Source: an uncultured Micavibrio sp.
Lineage (GTDB): Bacteria > Pseudomonadota > Alphaproteobacteria > Micavibrionales > UBA1664
Assembly: GCA_913057885.1 (NCBI GenBank)
Contig: CAJXOI010000048.1
Coordinates: 1 to 6,587 of the forward strand
DNA length: 6,587 nt
Direction: 5' to 3'
Made by a program: the position numbers and the translations under genes. Numbering within the stretch: the stretch's first letter is position 1; each line of letters begins with the position of its first letter. Below, one piece after another: positions 1-6,587 of this stretch. The notes beneath the pieces were generated by a model. The model did not search any database and was not told the DNA's origin. It saw nothing but the letters and a program-made list of their open reading frames with translations.

Positions 1-125
1 CGGACTTTGAAGGTCGTGATGTCCCTGTAGAATTTCCAGTGATGATTTCTCGGGGACGTACACCAGAGGAACAAGCCGAGATGAAAGCACTTCACAGTAG
101 AATAGGGTTATTTGGCGCAAGATGA
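1..125 (+). CDS. 3' end of an unidentified gene upstream of nuoM (partial)
   Basis: One frame is open from the window edge (first full codon at base 3) to a TGA at 123-125; the other two + frames stop within the first 30 bases. It gives 40 residues, including the stretches DFEGRDVPVEFPV and RGRTPEEQAEMKALHSRIG, ending LFGAR. The stop overlaps the nuoM ATG (122-124) in an ATGA arrangement, so the two genes are probably translationally coupled. By position one expects nuoL, the complex I subunit that normally precedes nuoM. However, this tail is hydrophilic and has no membrane helix, whereas NuoL normally ends close to its last transmembrane segment. It may be a soluble C-terminal extension of NuoL or a separate small gene inserted between nuoL and nuoM. 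I do not recognise the sequence, so no product is assigned. Confidence 0.6.
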   Translation, partial: DFEGRDVPVEFPVMISRGRTPEEQAEMKALHSRIGLFGAR

Positions 126-1651
126 TATTTGAAAATTTTCCCATTTTGACGTTGATGACATTTTTGCCAATGCTTGGTGTGCTTTTGGTGATGATTATGC
201 GCGGGGAAGATCAGGAGCGCCTGAGGTCTAATGCCGTCAATGTCGGGGGGTTTGTTTCCTTATCCGTTTTGGTGTTGGCGTTTATTATGTTGTTTCAATT
301 TGATGGGGCCAACCCCGAATTCCAATTTGTTGAGAAGGTCATATGGTTTCAAGGGCTTAATCTATCCTATCACATGGGTGTGGACGGTATTTCCGTTTTC
401 TTTGTTGTTTTGGCGGCGTTATTAACACCAATATGTATTTTGCTGTGTAAAAAATCCGTGACCAACCGTGTGCGGGAATATGTGATTGCGCTCCTTATTC
501 TTGAAACCCTCATGATTGGAACATTCTGTGCTTTGGATGGGATTTTGTTCTATGTGTTCTTTGAGGGTGTTTTGATCCCAATGTTTATTTTGATTGGTGT
601 TTGGGGCGGGCCAAAGCGCGTGTATGCGGCGTTTAAATTCTTTTTGTTTACGTTGTTGGGGTCTGTCCTGATGTTGGCGGCCTTTATGTATTTGTTCATT
701 GAAAATGGCACGACTGATATCCCCACCTTGATGGATAATATCCCATCACAAACAGCGCAATTCTGGCTATTTTTGGCCTTTTTTGCATCATTTGCGGTGA
801 AAATGCCGATGTGGCCTGTGCACACATGGTTGCCTGATGCGCACGTTGAGGCACCAACGGGGGGGTCAGTTATATTAGCAGGCGTACTGTTGAAAATGGG
901 TGGATATGGTTTCTTGCGCTTTTCCATACCGATGTTCCCTGATGCCGTGTATTTGTTTACACCCGTTATATTCTGGTTGTCTGTGATTGCCATTATATAC
1001 ACTTCGCTTGTCGCCCTTGTGCAAAGTGATATGAAAAAAATGATTGCCTATTCATCTGTGGCGCATATGGGCTATGTGACTTTGGGGATATTCACATTGA
1101 ATGTTCAAGGTGTTGAGGGGGCAATTTTTCAAATGATTTCGCACGGTTTGATTTCTGCGGCACTGTTTATTTGTGTCGGGGTGATTTATGACCGCATGCA
1201 TACACGTGAAATTGCCCGCTACGGTGGAATTGTCAAAAACATGCCGAAATATGCGACGCTCTTTATGCTCTTTATGCTTGGGTCTGTAGGGTTACCAGGC
1301 ACATCAGGTTTCGTTGGGGAGATTTTGGCACTGATGGGGGCGTTTCAGGTGGACACATTGATTGGAACATTGGCTGCATCCGGTTTGGTTTTGGGCGCGG
1401 CTTATATGTTGTGGTTGTATCGTCAGGTTGTTTTTGGCCCTGTCGAGAATAAAGACGCCGCCGCGATGAATGATGTCAATTTATACGAGAAGGTGGCTTT
1501 GGTCCCCCTTGCAGTGTTGGTGATATGGCTAGGGGTTCAACCAAACTTTATTTTGGATCGAATTGGCCCAACGGTTGAAGAATTGTTGAATACATATTAC
1601 ATGACAATTTCTTTGCCGACAGATGAATTAACACGGTTGGGGCGTATATAA
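122..1651 (+). CDS. nuoM: NADH-quinone oxidoreductase subunit M (complex I, NuoM)
   Basis: NuoM is one of three antiporter-like inner-membrane subunits of complex I and carries part of the proton translocation driven by NADH oxidation and quinone reduction. The product is 509 residues, the usual family length, with about 14 hydrophobic segments across its whole length. Family signatures are visible: LFYVFFEGVLIPM near residues 142-154, with the membrane glutamate E148; VKMPMWPVHTWLPDAHVEAP at 226-245, with K227; K258 in LLKMGGYG; the helix SSVAHMGYV around 311-319; and GTSGFVGE, with E400. These match the charged channel residues of E. coli NuoM (E144, K234, K265, E407) in order and spacing. 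The first ATG is chosen because it gives the typical FPILTLMTFLPMLG amino end and overlaps the upstream stop by 4 bases. nuoN follows after 2 bases. No key residue is missing. Confidence 0.98.
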   Translation: MIFENFPILTLMTFLPMLGVLLVMIMRGEDQERLRSNAVNVGGFVSLSVLVLAFIMLFQFDGANPEFQFVEKVIWFQGLNLSYHMGVDGISVFFVVLAALLTPICILLCKKSVTNRVREYVIALLILETLMIGTFCALDGILFYVFFEGVLIPMFILIGVWGGPKRVYAAFKFFLFTLLGSVLMLAAFMYLFIENGTTDIPTLMDNIPSQTAQFWLFLAFFASFAVKMPMWPVHTWLPDAHVEAPTGGSVILAGVLLKMGGYGFLRFSIPMFPDAVYLFTPVIFWLSVIAIIYTSLVALVQSDMKKMIAYSSVAHMGYVTLGIFTLNVQGVEGAIFQMISHGLISAALFICVGVIYDRMHTREIARYGGIVKNMPKYATLFMLFMLGSVGLPGTSGFVGEILALMGAFQVDTLIGTLAASGLVLGAAYMLWLYRQVVFGPVENKDAAAMNDVNLYEKVALVPLAVLVIWLGVQPNFILDRIGPTVEELLNTYYMTISLPTDELTRLGRI

Positions 1652-1653
1652 AA

Positions 1654-3120
1654 ATGAATGAGATGATGATTTTTGCAGATTTATACACCGCCCGTGCCGA
1701 TGTGTTTTTGGCTATTGCTGCGCTAGCCCTTTTGGTTGTTGGTGTTTTTGTTAAAGGACGCGGTTTATACACAATATGCGTTATGGCGGCAATGGTATTG
1801 GTTGCAACACTTGTGATGGTCTTGCAACAAGATAACCCGCGCGAGGCCGTGAGTGTTTTTAACAACATGATGGTTTATGACCGTTATGGTGTGTTTATGA
1901 AAGTGTTAATACTTTTGGGTGGTATCGCGGCGCTATTTATCGGGGTGCGCGATTTACGGTCGCATGTAATCGGACGTTTTGAATATGCGGTTTTGATCCT
2001 TCTTTCTATTCTGGGCTTAAGTATTATGGTCTCCGCCAATGATATGCTAACGCTGTATGTTGGGTTAGAATTATCCTCTCTTGCCCTTTATATTCTTGCG
2101 GCGTTTAACAGGAATAGCCTTATTTCATCCGAAGCAGGGTTGAAATATTTCATCCTTGGCGCGTTATCATCCGGAATGTTGTTGTTTGGTATCTCACTGA
2201 TATACGGGTTTACCGGCACGACATCATTTCCATTAATTGCCGATATTATTGCGATGGAGCAGGGGGCAGAAATTTCAATGCCGTTGATTATCGGGTTTGT
2301 GTTTGTCCTTGTTGGAATTGCCTTTAAAATTTCGGCAGTGCCATTTCATATGTGGACACCCGATGTCTATCAAGGGTCACCAGCATGTGTGACGGCATTT
2401 TTTGCCATGGCACCAAAGGTTGCCGCTGTTGCCTTACTTGGCCGTTTACTCTTTTCCGTTTTTGGTGAAATCGAATCCGATTGGGTTCAAATTATTTATG
2501 TTTTATCGCTTGCGTCTATGGTTGTTGGTGCATTTGCGGGTCTGGCGCAAAAAAATATCTATCGTTTAATGGCGTATTCTTCCATAGGGAATATAGGTTT
2601 TGCCTTATTAGGGTTTATTGCCGGTGGTTTAACCGGCGTGACCGCAACGCTCATGTTTATGGCGATTTATTTTATGATGACGGCGGGGATATTTGCTCTG
2701 ATTATTACTGTGCGTGATAAAAATGACATTGCCGCGGTAAAATTATCAGACTTTGCCGGGTTATCTCAAAAATCAAAATCTGTCTCATACTCATTGGCAT
2801 TTTTATTATTGTCCATGATAGGTATACCACCGTTGGCAGGTTTTTTTGGAAAACTGTTTGTGTTCAAGGCCGTGATTGGAGCAGGATACTATGTATTGGC
2901 CATTGTGGGGTTGGTAACTTCTGTAGTCGCGGCATATTATTACCTGAAATTGATCAAAATTATGTTTTTTGACCAGCCATCTTCAGATAACTTCAAGATT
3001 CAATCAACTTATATTGCAAGGTGGGTATCCATTCCAACTATGGTCTTTGTTATTGGGTATATTCTTTTCCCTGATAGGCTATATTACGAGGCGACGCAGG
3101 CCGCACTCTCCCTCAACTAA
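1654..3120 (+). CDS. nuoN: NADH-quinone oxidoreductase subunit N (complex I, NuoN)
   Basis: NuoN is the antiporter-like complex I subunit nearest the quinone-binding arm among NuoL, M and N, and provides one proton channel in the inner membrane. The product is 488 residues (E. coli NuoN is 485) with about 14 hydrophobic helices. Diagnostic segments are VGLELSSLALYILAAFNR (136-153, E139), GLKYFILGALSSG (162-174, K164), FKISAVPFHMWTPDVYQGSP (224-243, K225) and PPLAGFFGKLFVFKA (392-406). K255 and K400 complete the set that corresponds to E. coli E133, K158, K217, K247 and K395. A lysine at position 400, where NuoM has glutamate, fits NuoN rather than NuoM. The start lies 2 bases after the nuoM stop; ATGs at 1663 and 1666 are possible alternatives. 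birA begins 3 bases after the TAA. Confidence 0.98.
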   Translation: MNEMMIFADLYTARADVFLAIAALALLVVGVFVKGRGLYTICVMAAMVLVATLVMVLQQDNPREAVSVFNNMMVYDRYGVFMKVLILLGGIAALFIGVRDLRSHVIGRFEYAVLILLSILGLSIMVSANDMLTLYVGLELSSLALYILAAFNRNSLISSEAGLKYFILGALSSGMLLFGISLIYGFTGTTSFPLIADIIAMEQGAEISMPLIIGFVFVLVGIAFKISAVPFHMWTPDVYQGSPACVTAFFAMAPKVAAVALLGRLLFSVFGEIESDWVQIIYVLSLASMVVGAFAGLAQKNIYRLMAYSSIGNIGFALLGFIAGGLTGVTATLMFMAIYFMMTAGIFALIITVRDKNDIAAVKLSDFAGLSQKSKSVSYSLAFLLLSMIGIPPLAGFFGKLFVFKAVIGAGYYVLAIVGLVTSVVAAYYYLKLIKIMFFDQPSSDNFKIQSTYIARWVSIPTMVFVIGYILFPDRLYYEATQAALSLN

Positions 3121-3123
3121 ACC

Positions 3124-3804
3124 ATGTTTGATGTGCACTATTATGAAACGGTTGCAAGCACTATGGACATTGCACGGGATAATCCGCGCCATGGACTTGT
3201 CATTCAAGGGGGGGAACAAACAGGGGGGCGTGGACGCCGTGGTAATGCATGGCTCTCTCCCAAGGGAAATCTCTATCAATCTATTGTTTTGAGGCCAAAG
3301 ACATCACAGCAATATTGGGGGCAGTTATCTTTTGTGATGGCCGTGGCCTTAGGCAAAGCATGTGAAGAGTGTGGGATAAAGAATTACGTTTTAAAATGGC
3401 CAAATGATGTATTGATTGATGGGAGAAAACTGGCGGGAATTTTGATCGAGGGGCATAATGACTTTGTCATTGTCGGCACGGGTGTGAATATTGAAATATG
3501 CCCTGATGATCGCGCCAAAATTCAAGATATAATAGATATTTCCATCAATGATTTTCGGGATTTGTTTTTGGCGCAAATTGAACAGTTTTTCACCCTTTGG
3601 GAGAGGGATGGATTTATAACAATTCGTGAGCTGTGGATGAAACGCGCCTATAAATTGGGTGAAGATATTCAGGCCAATTTGAAAGACAGGTCACATACTG
3701 GGAAATTTCATAATATTGACAGTGATGGCTTTTTAATTCTAAAGTCTAACAATGATGAAGAAATGAAAATTTCATCGTCGGATATAATTAACTGGGAAGG
3801 GTAA
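3124..3804 (+). CDS. birA: Biotin--[acetyl-CoA-carboxylase] ligase, single-function (no DNA-binding domain)
   Basis: This enzyme activates biotin with ATP to biotinyl-5'-AMP and transfers it to a lysine of a biotin carrier protein, such as that of acetyl-CoA carboxylase, in the cytoplasm. The 226-residue product contains the catalytic core: VASTMDIA (10-17), the nucleotide loop QTGGRGRRG (32-40), KWPNDV (91-96), KLAGILIEG with catalytic-type K102 (102-110), and VGTGVNIE (117-124). A short beta-rich C-terminal domain follows (about 175-225). The amino end starts directly in the catalytic domain, so the winged-helix found in E. coli BirA is absent; it should not repress biotin genes. The start is the first ATG after an in-frame TAA (the nuoN stop) three bases upstream, so no longer form is possible. 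There is no clear ribosome binding site; coupling to nuoN translation is likely. Confidence 0.96.
   Translation: MFDVHYYETVASTMDIARDNPRHGLVIQGGEQTGGRGRRGNAWLSPKGNLYQSIVLRPKTSQQYWGQLSFVMAVALGKACEECGIKNYVLKWPNDVLIDGRKLAGILIEGHNDFVIVGTGVNIEICPDDRAKIQDIIDISINDFRDLFLAQIEQFFTLWERDGFITIRELWMKRAYKLGEDIQANLKDRSHTGKFHNIDSDGFLILKSNNDEEMKISSSDIINWEG
3795..3801 (+). promoter_or_regulatory. Shine-Dalgarno sequence for the 106-residue ORF
   Basis: GGAAGGG lies at the very end of birA, ending 6 bases before the ATG at 3808. It is the only clearly good Shine-Dalgarno match among the starts in this window. It suggests the small protein is made by independent initiation, perhaps at a higher level than its neighbours, and supports the chosen start. 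Confidence 0.6.
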
Positions 3805-3807
3805 AAA

Positions 3808-4128
3808 ATGGAATTTTTCAAAAAGGCGGAGCCTAAAGACAAATTTATGATGTGTGTTGCTGCTGCTGCAACTGTATTCAGCATTGGACTTGGTGCGTAT
3901 GACCGTGTTAATGATTATGATATTCAGGGTGTCGTTGAACATGCTTCGGTATTCAGAGGGACATCGATTGTAACACTTGAAGGGTATGATGATCGCTTTA
4001 TATTTAAAGATCAAGTTATCGAACTGCCTGAAGTTGGAGAGCCCGTGAATATCACTTCTAATCGACCCTTATATCAATGGTTAGGGTCTTCGCATACTGC
4101 CAAATCATTAAGATCACTGACGTTTTAA
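3808..4128 (+). CDS. Small single-pass membrane protein of unknown function
   Basis: I do not recognise this 106-residue protein. It starts with a lysine-rich cytoplasmic-type segment (K5, K6, K10, K12), then one hydrophobic helix at about 14-30 (MCVAAAATVFSIGLGA). A polar domain of about 75 residues follows and looks beta-rich: IQGVVEHASVFRGTSIVTLE, then RFIFKDQVIELPEVGEPVNI. The positive-inside rule puts the N-terminus in the cytoplasm and the domain in the periplasm. The run of short alternating strands with glycines would fit a small beta-barrel fold (OB- or SH3-like), but that is inference. It is likely a real gene: it fills the space between birA and coaX exactly, with 3-base gaps each side, has a good ribosome binding site, and its composition resembles its neighbours. 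Alphaproteobacterial clusters often have coaX directly after birA, so this insertion may be lineage-specific. Confidence 0.85.
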   Translation: MEFFKKAEPKDKFMMCVAAAATVFSIGLGAYDRVNDYDIQGVVEHASVFRGTSIVTLEGYDDRFIFKDQVIELPEVGEPVNITSNRPLYQWLGSSHTAKSLRSLTF

Positions 4129-4131
4129 TCA

Positions 4132-4923
4132 ATGTTCCTAGCCATTGACTGCGGAAATACTAATATCGTGTTCGCTGTTTACAGTGATGGTGAACACACC
4201 ACATGGCGTTGTAAAACCGATGCATCGCGAACGGCAGATGAATATGCATCTTGGCTTATTCCATTGCTTAAGCATGACAACATCGCTTTTGACGATATAT
4301 CCTTTGCGCTGATTAGCTCTGTTGTTCCGGACGCGAATTTTAATTTGGATCGCCTTTGTACGAAATATTTCAACGTAACGCCGCATTTCGTTAAATCGCC
4401 CGCCATAGATTTAGGGTTAACGATCAATATGCCAAAGCCTGAAGAGGTTGGCGCGGATCGTTTGGTCAATGCTATCGCGGCAAAGGAAAAATATAGCCTG
4501 CCATGTGTGATTATTGATTTTGGGACGGCCACGACATTTGATGTGGTTGATGGGAATGGTGCTTATTGCGGGGGCGTGATTGCGCCTGGGATTAACCTGT
4601 CTGTGGATGCGTTACACCGAGCCGCGGCGGCCTTGCCGAAAGTCAGTGTTCAAAAAACAGACAGTGTTATTGGCAATAGCACCGTAAACGCCATGCAATC
4701 CGGCCTTTATTGGGGGTATATCGCGATGATCGAAGGGATTATCGATCGAATGGAGGCGGAATTAGGTGCAAAACCAACGGTTATTGCAACAGGCGGACTT
4801 GCCCCAACATTTGCGGATGGCACGACAAAAATAAATCATGTGGACCATGATCTGACTTTAGAGGGGTTAAAGAAAATTCATTCTATGAATTTCATAGACG
4901 ACTCGTTAAAGTCGGTGGCATGA
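4132..4923 (+). CDS. coaX: Type III pantothenate kinase (CoaX)
   Basis: CoaX phosphorylates pantothenate to 4'-phosphopantothenate with ATP, the first step of coenzyme A synthesis, in the cytoplasm. It belongs to the ASKHA (acetate/sugar kinase-Hsp70-actin) superfamily, unrelated to CoaA. The 263-residue product has the full motif set: phosphate-1 motif AIDCGNTN (4-11), SSVVP (62-66), GADR (107-110) with the catalytic-type D109, phosphate-2 motif IIDFGTATTFD (127-137), GGVIAPG (147-153) and adenosine motif ATGGLA (219-224). Length is normal and no key residue is missing. The type III enzyme is known from other bacteria to be insensitive to CoA feedback and to need a monovalent cation. The ATG lies 3 bases after the stop of the preceding small gene and gives the typical MFLAIDCGNTN amino end, although no good Shine-Dalgarno is visible. 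Its TGA overlaps the rnj ATG by 4 bases. Confidence 0.97.
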   Translation: MFLAIDCGNTNIVFAVYSDGEHTTWRCKTDASRTADEYASWLIPLLKHDNIAFDDISFALISSVVPDANFNLDRLCTKYFNVTPHFVKSPAIDLGLTINMPKPEEVGADRLVNAIAAKEKYSLPCVIIDFGTATTFDVVDGNGAYCGGVIAPGINLSVDALHRAAAALPKVSVQKTDSVIGNSTVNAMQSGLYWGYIAMIEGIIDRMEAELGAKPTVIATGGLAPTFADGTTKINHVDHDLTLEGLKKIHSMNFIDDSLKSVA

Positions 4924-6587
4924 GCAAAGACCCTAATCATTACAAACCTGTCAAAGACGCGATAACATTTCTTCCGCTAGGGGGGTGTGGCCAATTTGGT
5001 GCGAATTTTAACCTTTATGGATATGACGGCAAATGGATTGCCTTTGATTGCGGCTTGGCCTTTGCGGATGAACGCTTACCGGGCGTCGATGTGTTGTTGC
5101 CCGACCCAAAATTTATTGCCGCACAATGTGATAATCTTTTGGCGCTTATTATCACTCATGCTCATGAGGACCATATTGGTGCTGTTGCGCGTGTCTGGCC
5201 TAAATTAAAATGTCCGATTTATGTGTCCCTCTTTGCGGCCTGTGTTTTGCGTCGCAAATTTGCGGAATACCCGCCCATGAATGCCACGCCAGAAATTATA
5301 GAATTTGAAGGCGATATGCAGATTGGTAATTTTGATATTCATCCTGTTCCTGTGGCGCATTCAATCCCCGAGGCCTACGCCATGGCGATCACAACACCAA
5401 TAGGGACTGTTTTACACAGTGGGGATTGGAATTTGGACCCTAAACCGGTTATAGGTAAGCCAACATCTGAGGACGCCTTTAAAAAGCTGGGAGATGAGGG
5501 GATATTGGCCTATGTCGGGGATAGTACAAATGCCCCTGTAGATGGTTTCAGCGCCTCGGAGTCCGAAGTGGAGCCATCCTTTACCAAATTATTCAAAGAT
5601 TGTGGCGGGCGTATTGCGGTCACATTATTTTCATCAAATATTTCACGCGTGATTGGTATTTATAATGCGGCTAAGGCAAATGGGCGCAAGGTGTGTTTGG
5701 CGGGGCGGTCATTGGCAAACATGGTCGATAATGCAAGGCAAAGCGGTTATATCCCTGATGATATGCATTTTATCGATATGGATGATGCGGAAAAAATATC
5801 CGCCAATAAAATCGTTTATATTGTTACGGGTTCTCAGGGGGAGGGGCGCGCGGCCCTTGCAAAAATTGCGCGTGGTATGCATCCGCGTATTCAATTCTCA
5901 CGTGGCGACACTGTGTTTTTCTCGGCTCGGTCAATTCCCGGTAATGAACGATCCATCATTGATATGAAGAATATGTTATTGGATGGCGGTGTGCATGTTA
6001 TTGACCCTGATAATGCAGGGGATATCATCCATGTGTCAGGCCACCCAAGGCGCGGTGAAATTGAAAAGATGCTGTCATGGGTGCGGCCGAAATCTCTGAT
6101 TGCCGTTCATGGTGAGAGGTTGCAACAAGCCGCACAGGCGCAATTGCATGATAACGCCATAACCCCTGAAAACGGTCAGATTATTGAGATTGATAAGGAC
6201 GGAAATTTAACAACAAAGGGATTTGTTGAATCCGGCCTGATGGTTGTTGATTTTGACCGTATTGTCGACCTTGATCATGCCGCGGTTTCCCAACGCCGGA
6301 AAATGAGTTTTAACGGTTCTGTTTTTGTATCCCTTGTTTTTGACCTTGTTGATGACGATATATTGGATATGCAGGTTTCAACATTGGGATTATTCGATAT
6401 GGACACCGAACGCGATCAGAAACATTTTGAAGATCTTGAATCTTACATTGAACGAGCCATTGATAAGATGCCCGCCAAGGAGAGACGCAAGGAAAAACCG
6501 TTGGAAGAAAAAATTATATCCTATGCCAAGCGCTATTTTAGGGAATTATTTGATGTTCGCCCCCTTGTCGAGGTGCATATTACATTT
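4920..6587 (+). CDS. rnj: Ribonuclease J (metallo-beta-lactamase/beta-CASP RNase), 3' end cut by window
   Basis: RNase J is a zinc-dependent enzyme with endonuclease and 5'-3' exonuclease activity in RNA maturation and decay. The frame opens with ATG inside the coaX stop (ATGA, 4920-4923) and stays open for 556 codons to the window end. Family proteins are about this long and the last residues, RPLVEVHITF, look like the usual C-terminus, so only a few codons should be missing. Metal ligands are visible: THAHEDH (79-85; H80, H82, D84, H85), H147 in AHSIPEAYA, D169 in HSGDWNLDP, and H397 in AVHGE. GDSTNAP (200-206) and GSQGEGRAAL (304-313) belong to the beta-CASP region, VSGHPRRGE (372-380) carries the C-terminal phosphate-binding motif, and a C-terminal dimerisation-type domain occupies about 460-556. 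Odd points: GGCGQFGAN (21-29) replaces the more usual GGxGEIGxN, and the segment after HGE lacks the common RxLxxHA pattern. The catalytic set is otherwise intact. Confidence 0.96.
   Translation, partial: MSKDPNHYKPVKDAITFLPLGGCGQFGANFNLYGYDGKWIAFDCGLAFADERLPGVDVLLPDPKFIAAQCDNLLALIITHAHEDHIGAVARVWPKLKCPIYVSLFAACVLRRKFAEYPPMNATPEIIEFEGDMQIGNFDIHPVPVAHSIPEAYAMAITTPIGTVLHSGDWNLDPKPVIGKPTSEDAFKKLGDEGILAYVGDSTNAPVDGFSASESEVEPSFTKLFKDCGGRIAVTLFSSNISRVIGIYNAAKANGRKVCLAGRSLANMVDNARQSGYIPDDMHFIDMDDAEKISANKIVYIVTGSQGEGRAALAKIARGMHPRIQFSRGDTVFFSARSIPGNERSIIDMKNMLLDGGVHVIDPDNAGDIIHVSGHPRRGEIEKMLSWVRPKSLIAVHGERLQQAAQAQLHDNAITPENGQIIEIDKDGNLTTKGFVESGLMVVDFDRIVDLDHAAVSQRRKMSFNGSVFVSLVFDLVDDDILDMQVSTLGLFDMDTERDQKHFEDLESYIERAIDKMPAKERRKEKPLEEKIISYAKRYFRELFDVRPLVEVHITF

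Noticed and set aside
550..1002. A 150-codon open stretch on the - strand
   Set aside because: It lies wholly inside nuoM, has a low-complexity, lysine- and asparagine-rich product and no recognisable motif; it is a shadow of the nuoM codon pattern.
1548..1868. A 106-codon open stretch on the - strand across the nuoM/nuoN junction
   Set aside because: It is antisense to two clear complex I genes, has a threonine/alanine/lysine-biased composition, and no supporting ribosome binding site or family match.
2620..2637. Inverted repeat GCCGGT / ACCGGC with a 6-base loop
   Set aside because: It sits inside nuoN, encodes part of the protein (AGGLTGV), and is not followed by a T-run; not a terminator.
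2969..3292. A 107-codon + strand open stretch spanning the nuoN/birA junction
   Set aside because: It overlaps the conserved C-terminus of NuoN and the biotin-ligase nucleotide loop in another frame and has no recognisable features.
3808..3900. Possible lipoprotein signal at C16 of the 106-residue protein
   Set aside because: The cysteine precedes the hydrophobic helix rather than following it, and the residues before it (DKFMM) do not fit a lipobox.
4987..5967. Short open + strand stretches (4987-5208 and 5653-5967)
   Set aside because: Both are out of frame within rnj, which is open continuously from 4920 and carries all the RNase J motifs.
1..6587. Mobile element, CRISPR, tRNA/rRNA, riboswitch or defence system
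   Set aside because: Reading both strands gave no terminal repeats, repeat-spacer units, tRNA-like cloverleaf or transposase signatures, and practically all bases are in well-conserved housekeeping genes.

Overview
This window looks like a piece of an alphaproteobacterial chromosome with a moderate-to-low GC content (by eye somewhat under half). Evidence for the lineage is the gene order nuoM-nuoN-birA-coaX-rnj, which is familiar from Alphaproteobacteria, and the alphaproteobacterial flavour of the RNase J. I cannot name a genus. The standard code fits: tryptophan is TGG and TGA acts as a stop.

Everything real is on the + strand and is packed like one long operon. The 3' end of an unidentified reading frame (to 125) overlaps nuoM by ATGA. 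nuoM (122-1651) and nuoN (1654-3120) encode two antiporter-like membrane subunits of respiratory complex I. They are followed by birA (3124-3804, biotin protein ligase without the DNA-binding domain), an unrecognised 106-residue single-pass membrane protein (3808-4128), coaX (4132-4923, type III pantothenate kinase) and rnj (4920 to beyond the window end, ribonuclease J). The rnj frame is open for 556 codons without reaching a stop, and by family length it is within a few residues of its end.

Intergenic gaps are 2-3 bases or 4-base overlaps. I see no promoter, terminator, RNA gene, mobile element, repeat array or CRISPR, and no gene-free stretch longer than a few bases. The three junctions nuoN/birA, birA/orf106 and orf106/coaX share one geometry: TAA, one sense codon, ATG, all in one reading frame. 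Translation therefore probably depends on termination-reinitiation, since only orf106 has a clear Shine-Dalgarno sequence.

Functionally the cluster joins energy conservation (complex I), cofactor supply (biotin attachment, the first step of CoA synthesis) and RNA turnover. I did not find a convincing new system. The parts most worth a second look are the 106-residue protein, the unidentified frame upstream of nuoM, the repeated junction geometry, and some unusual residues in RNase J.
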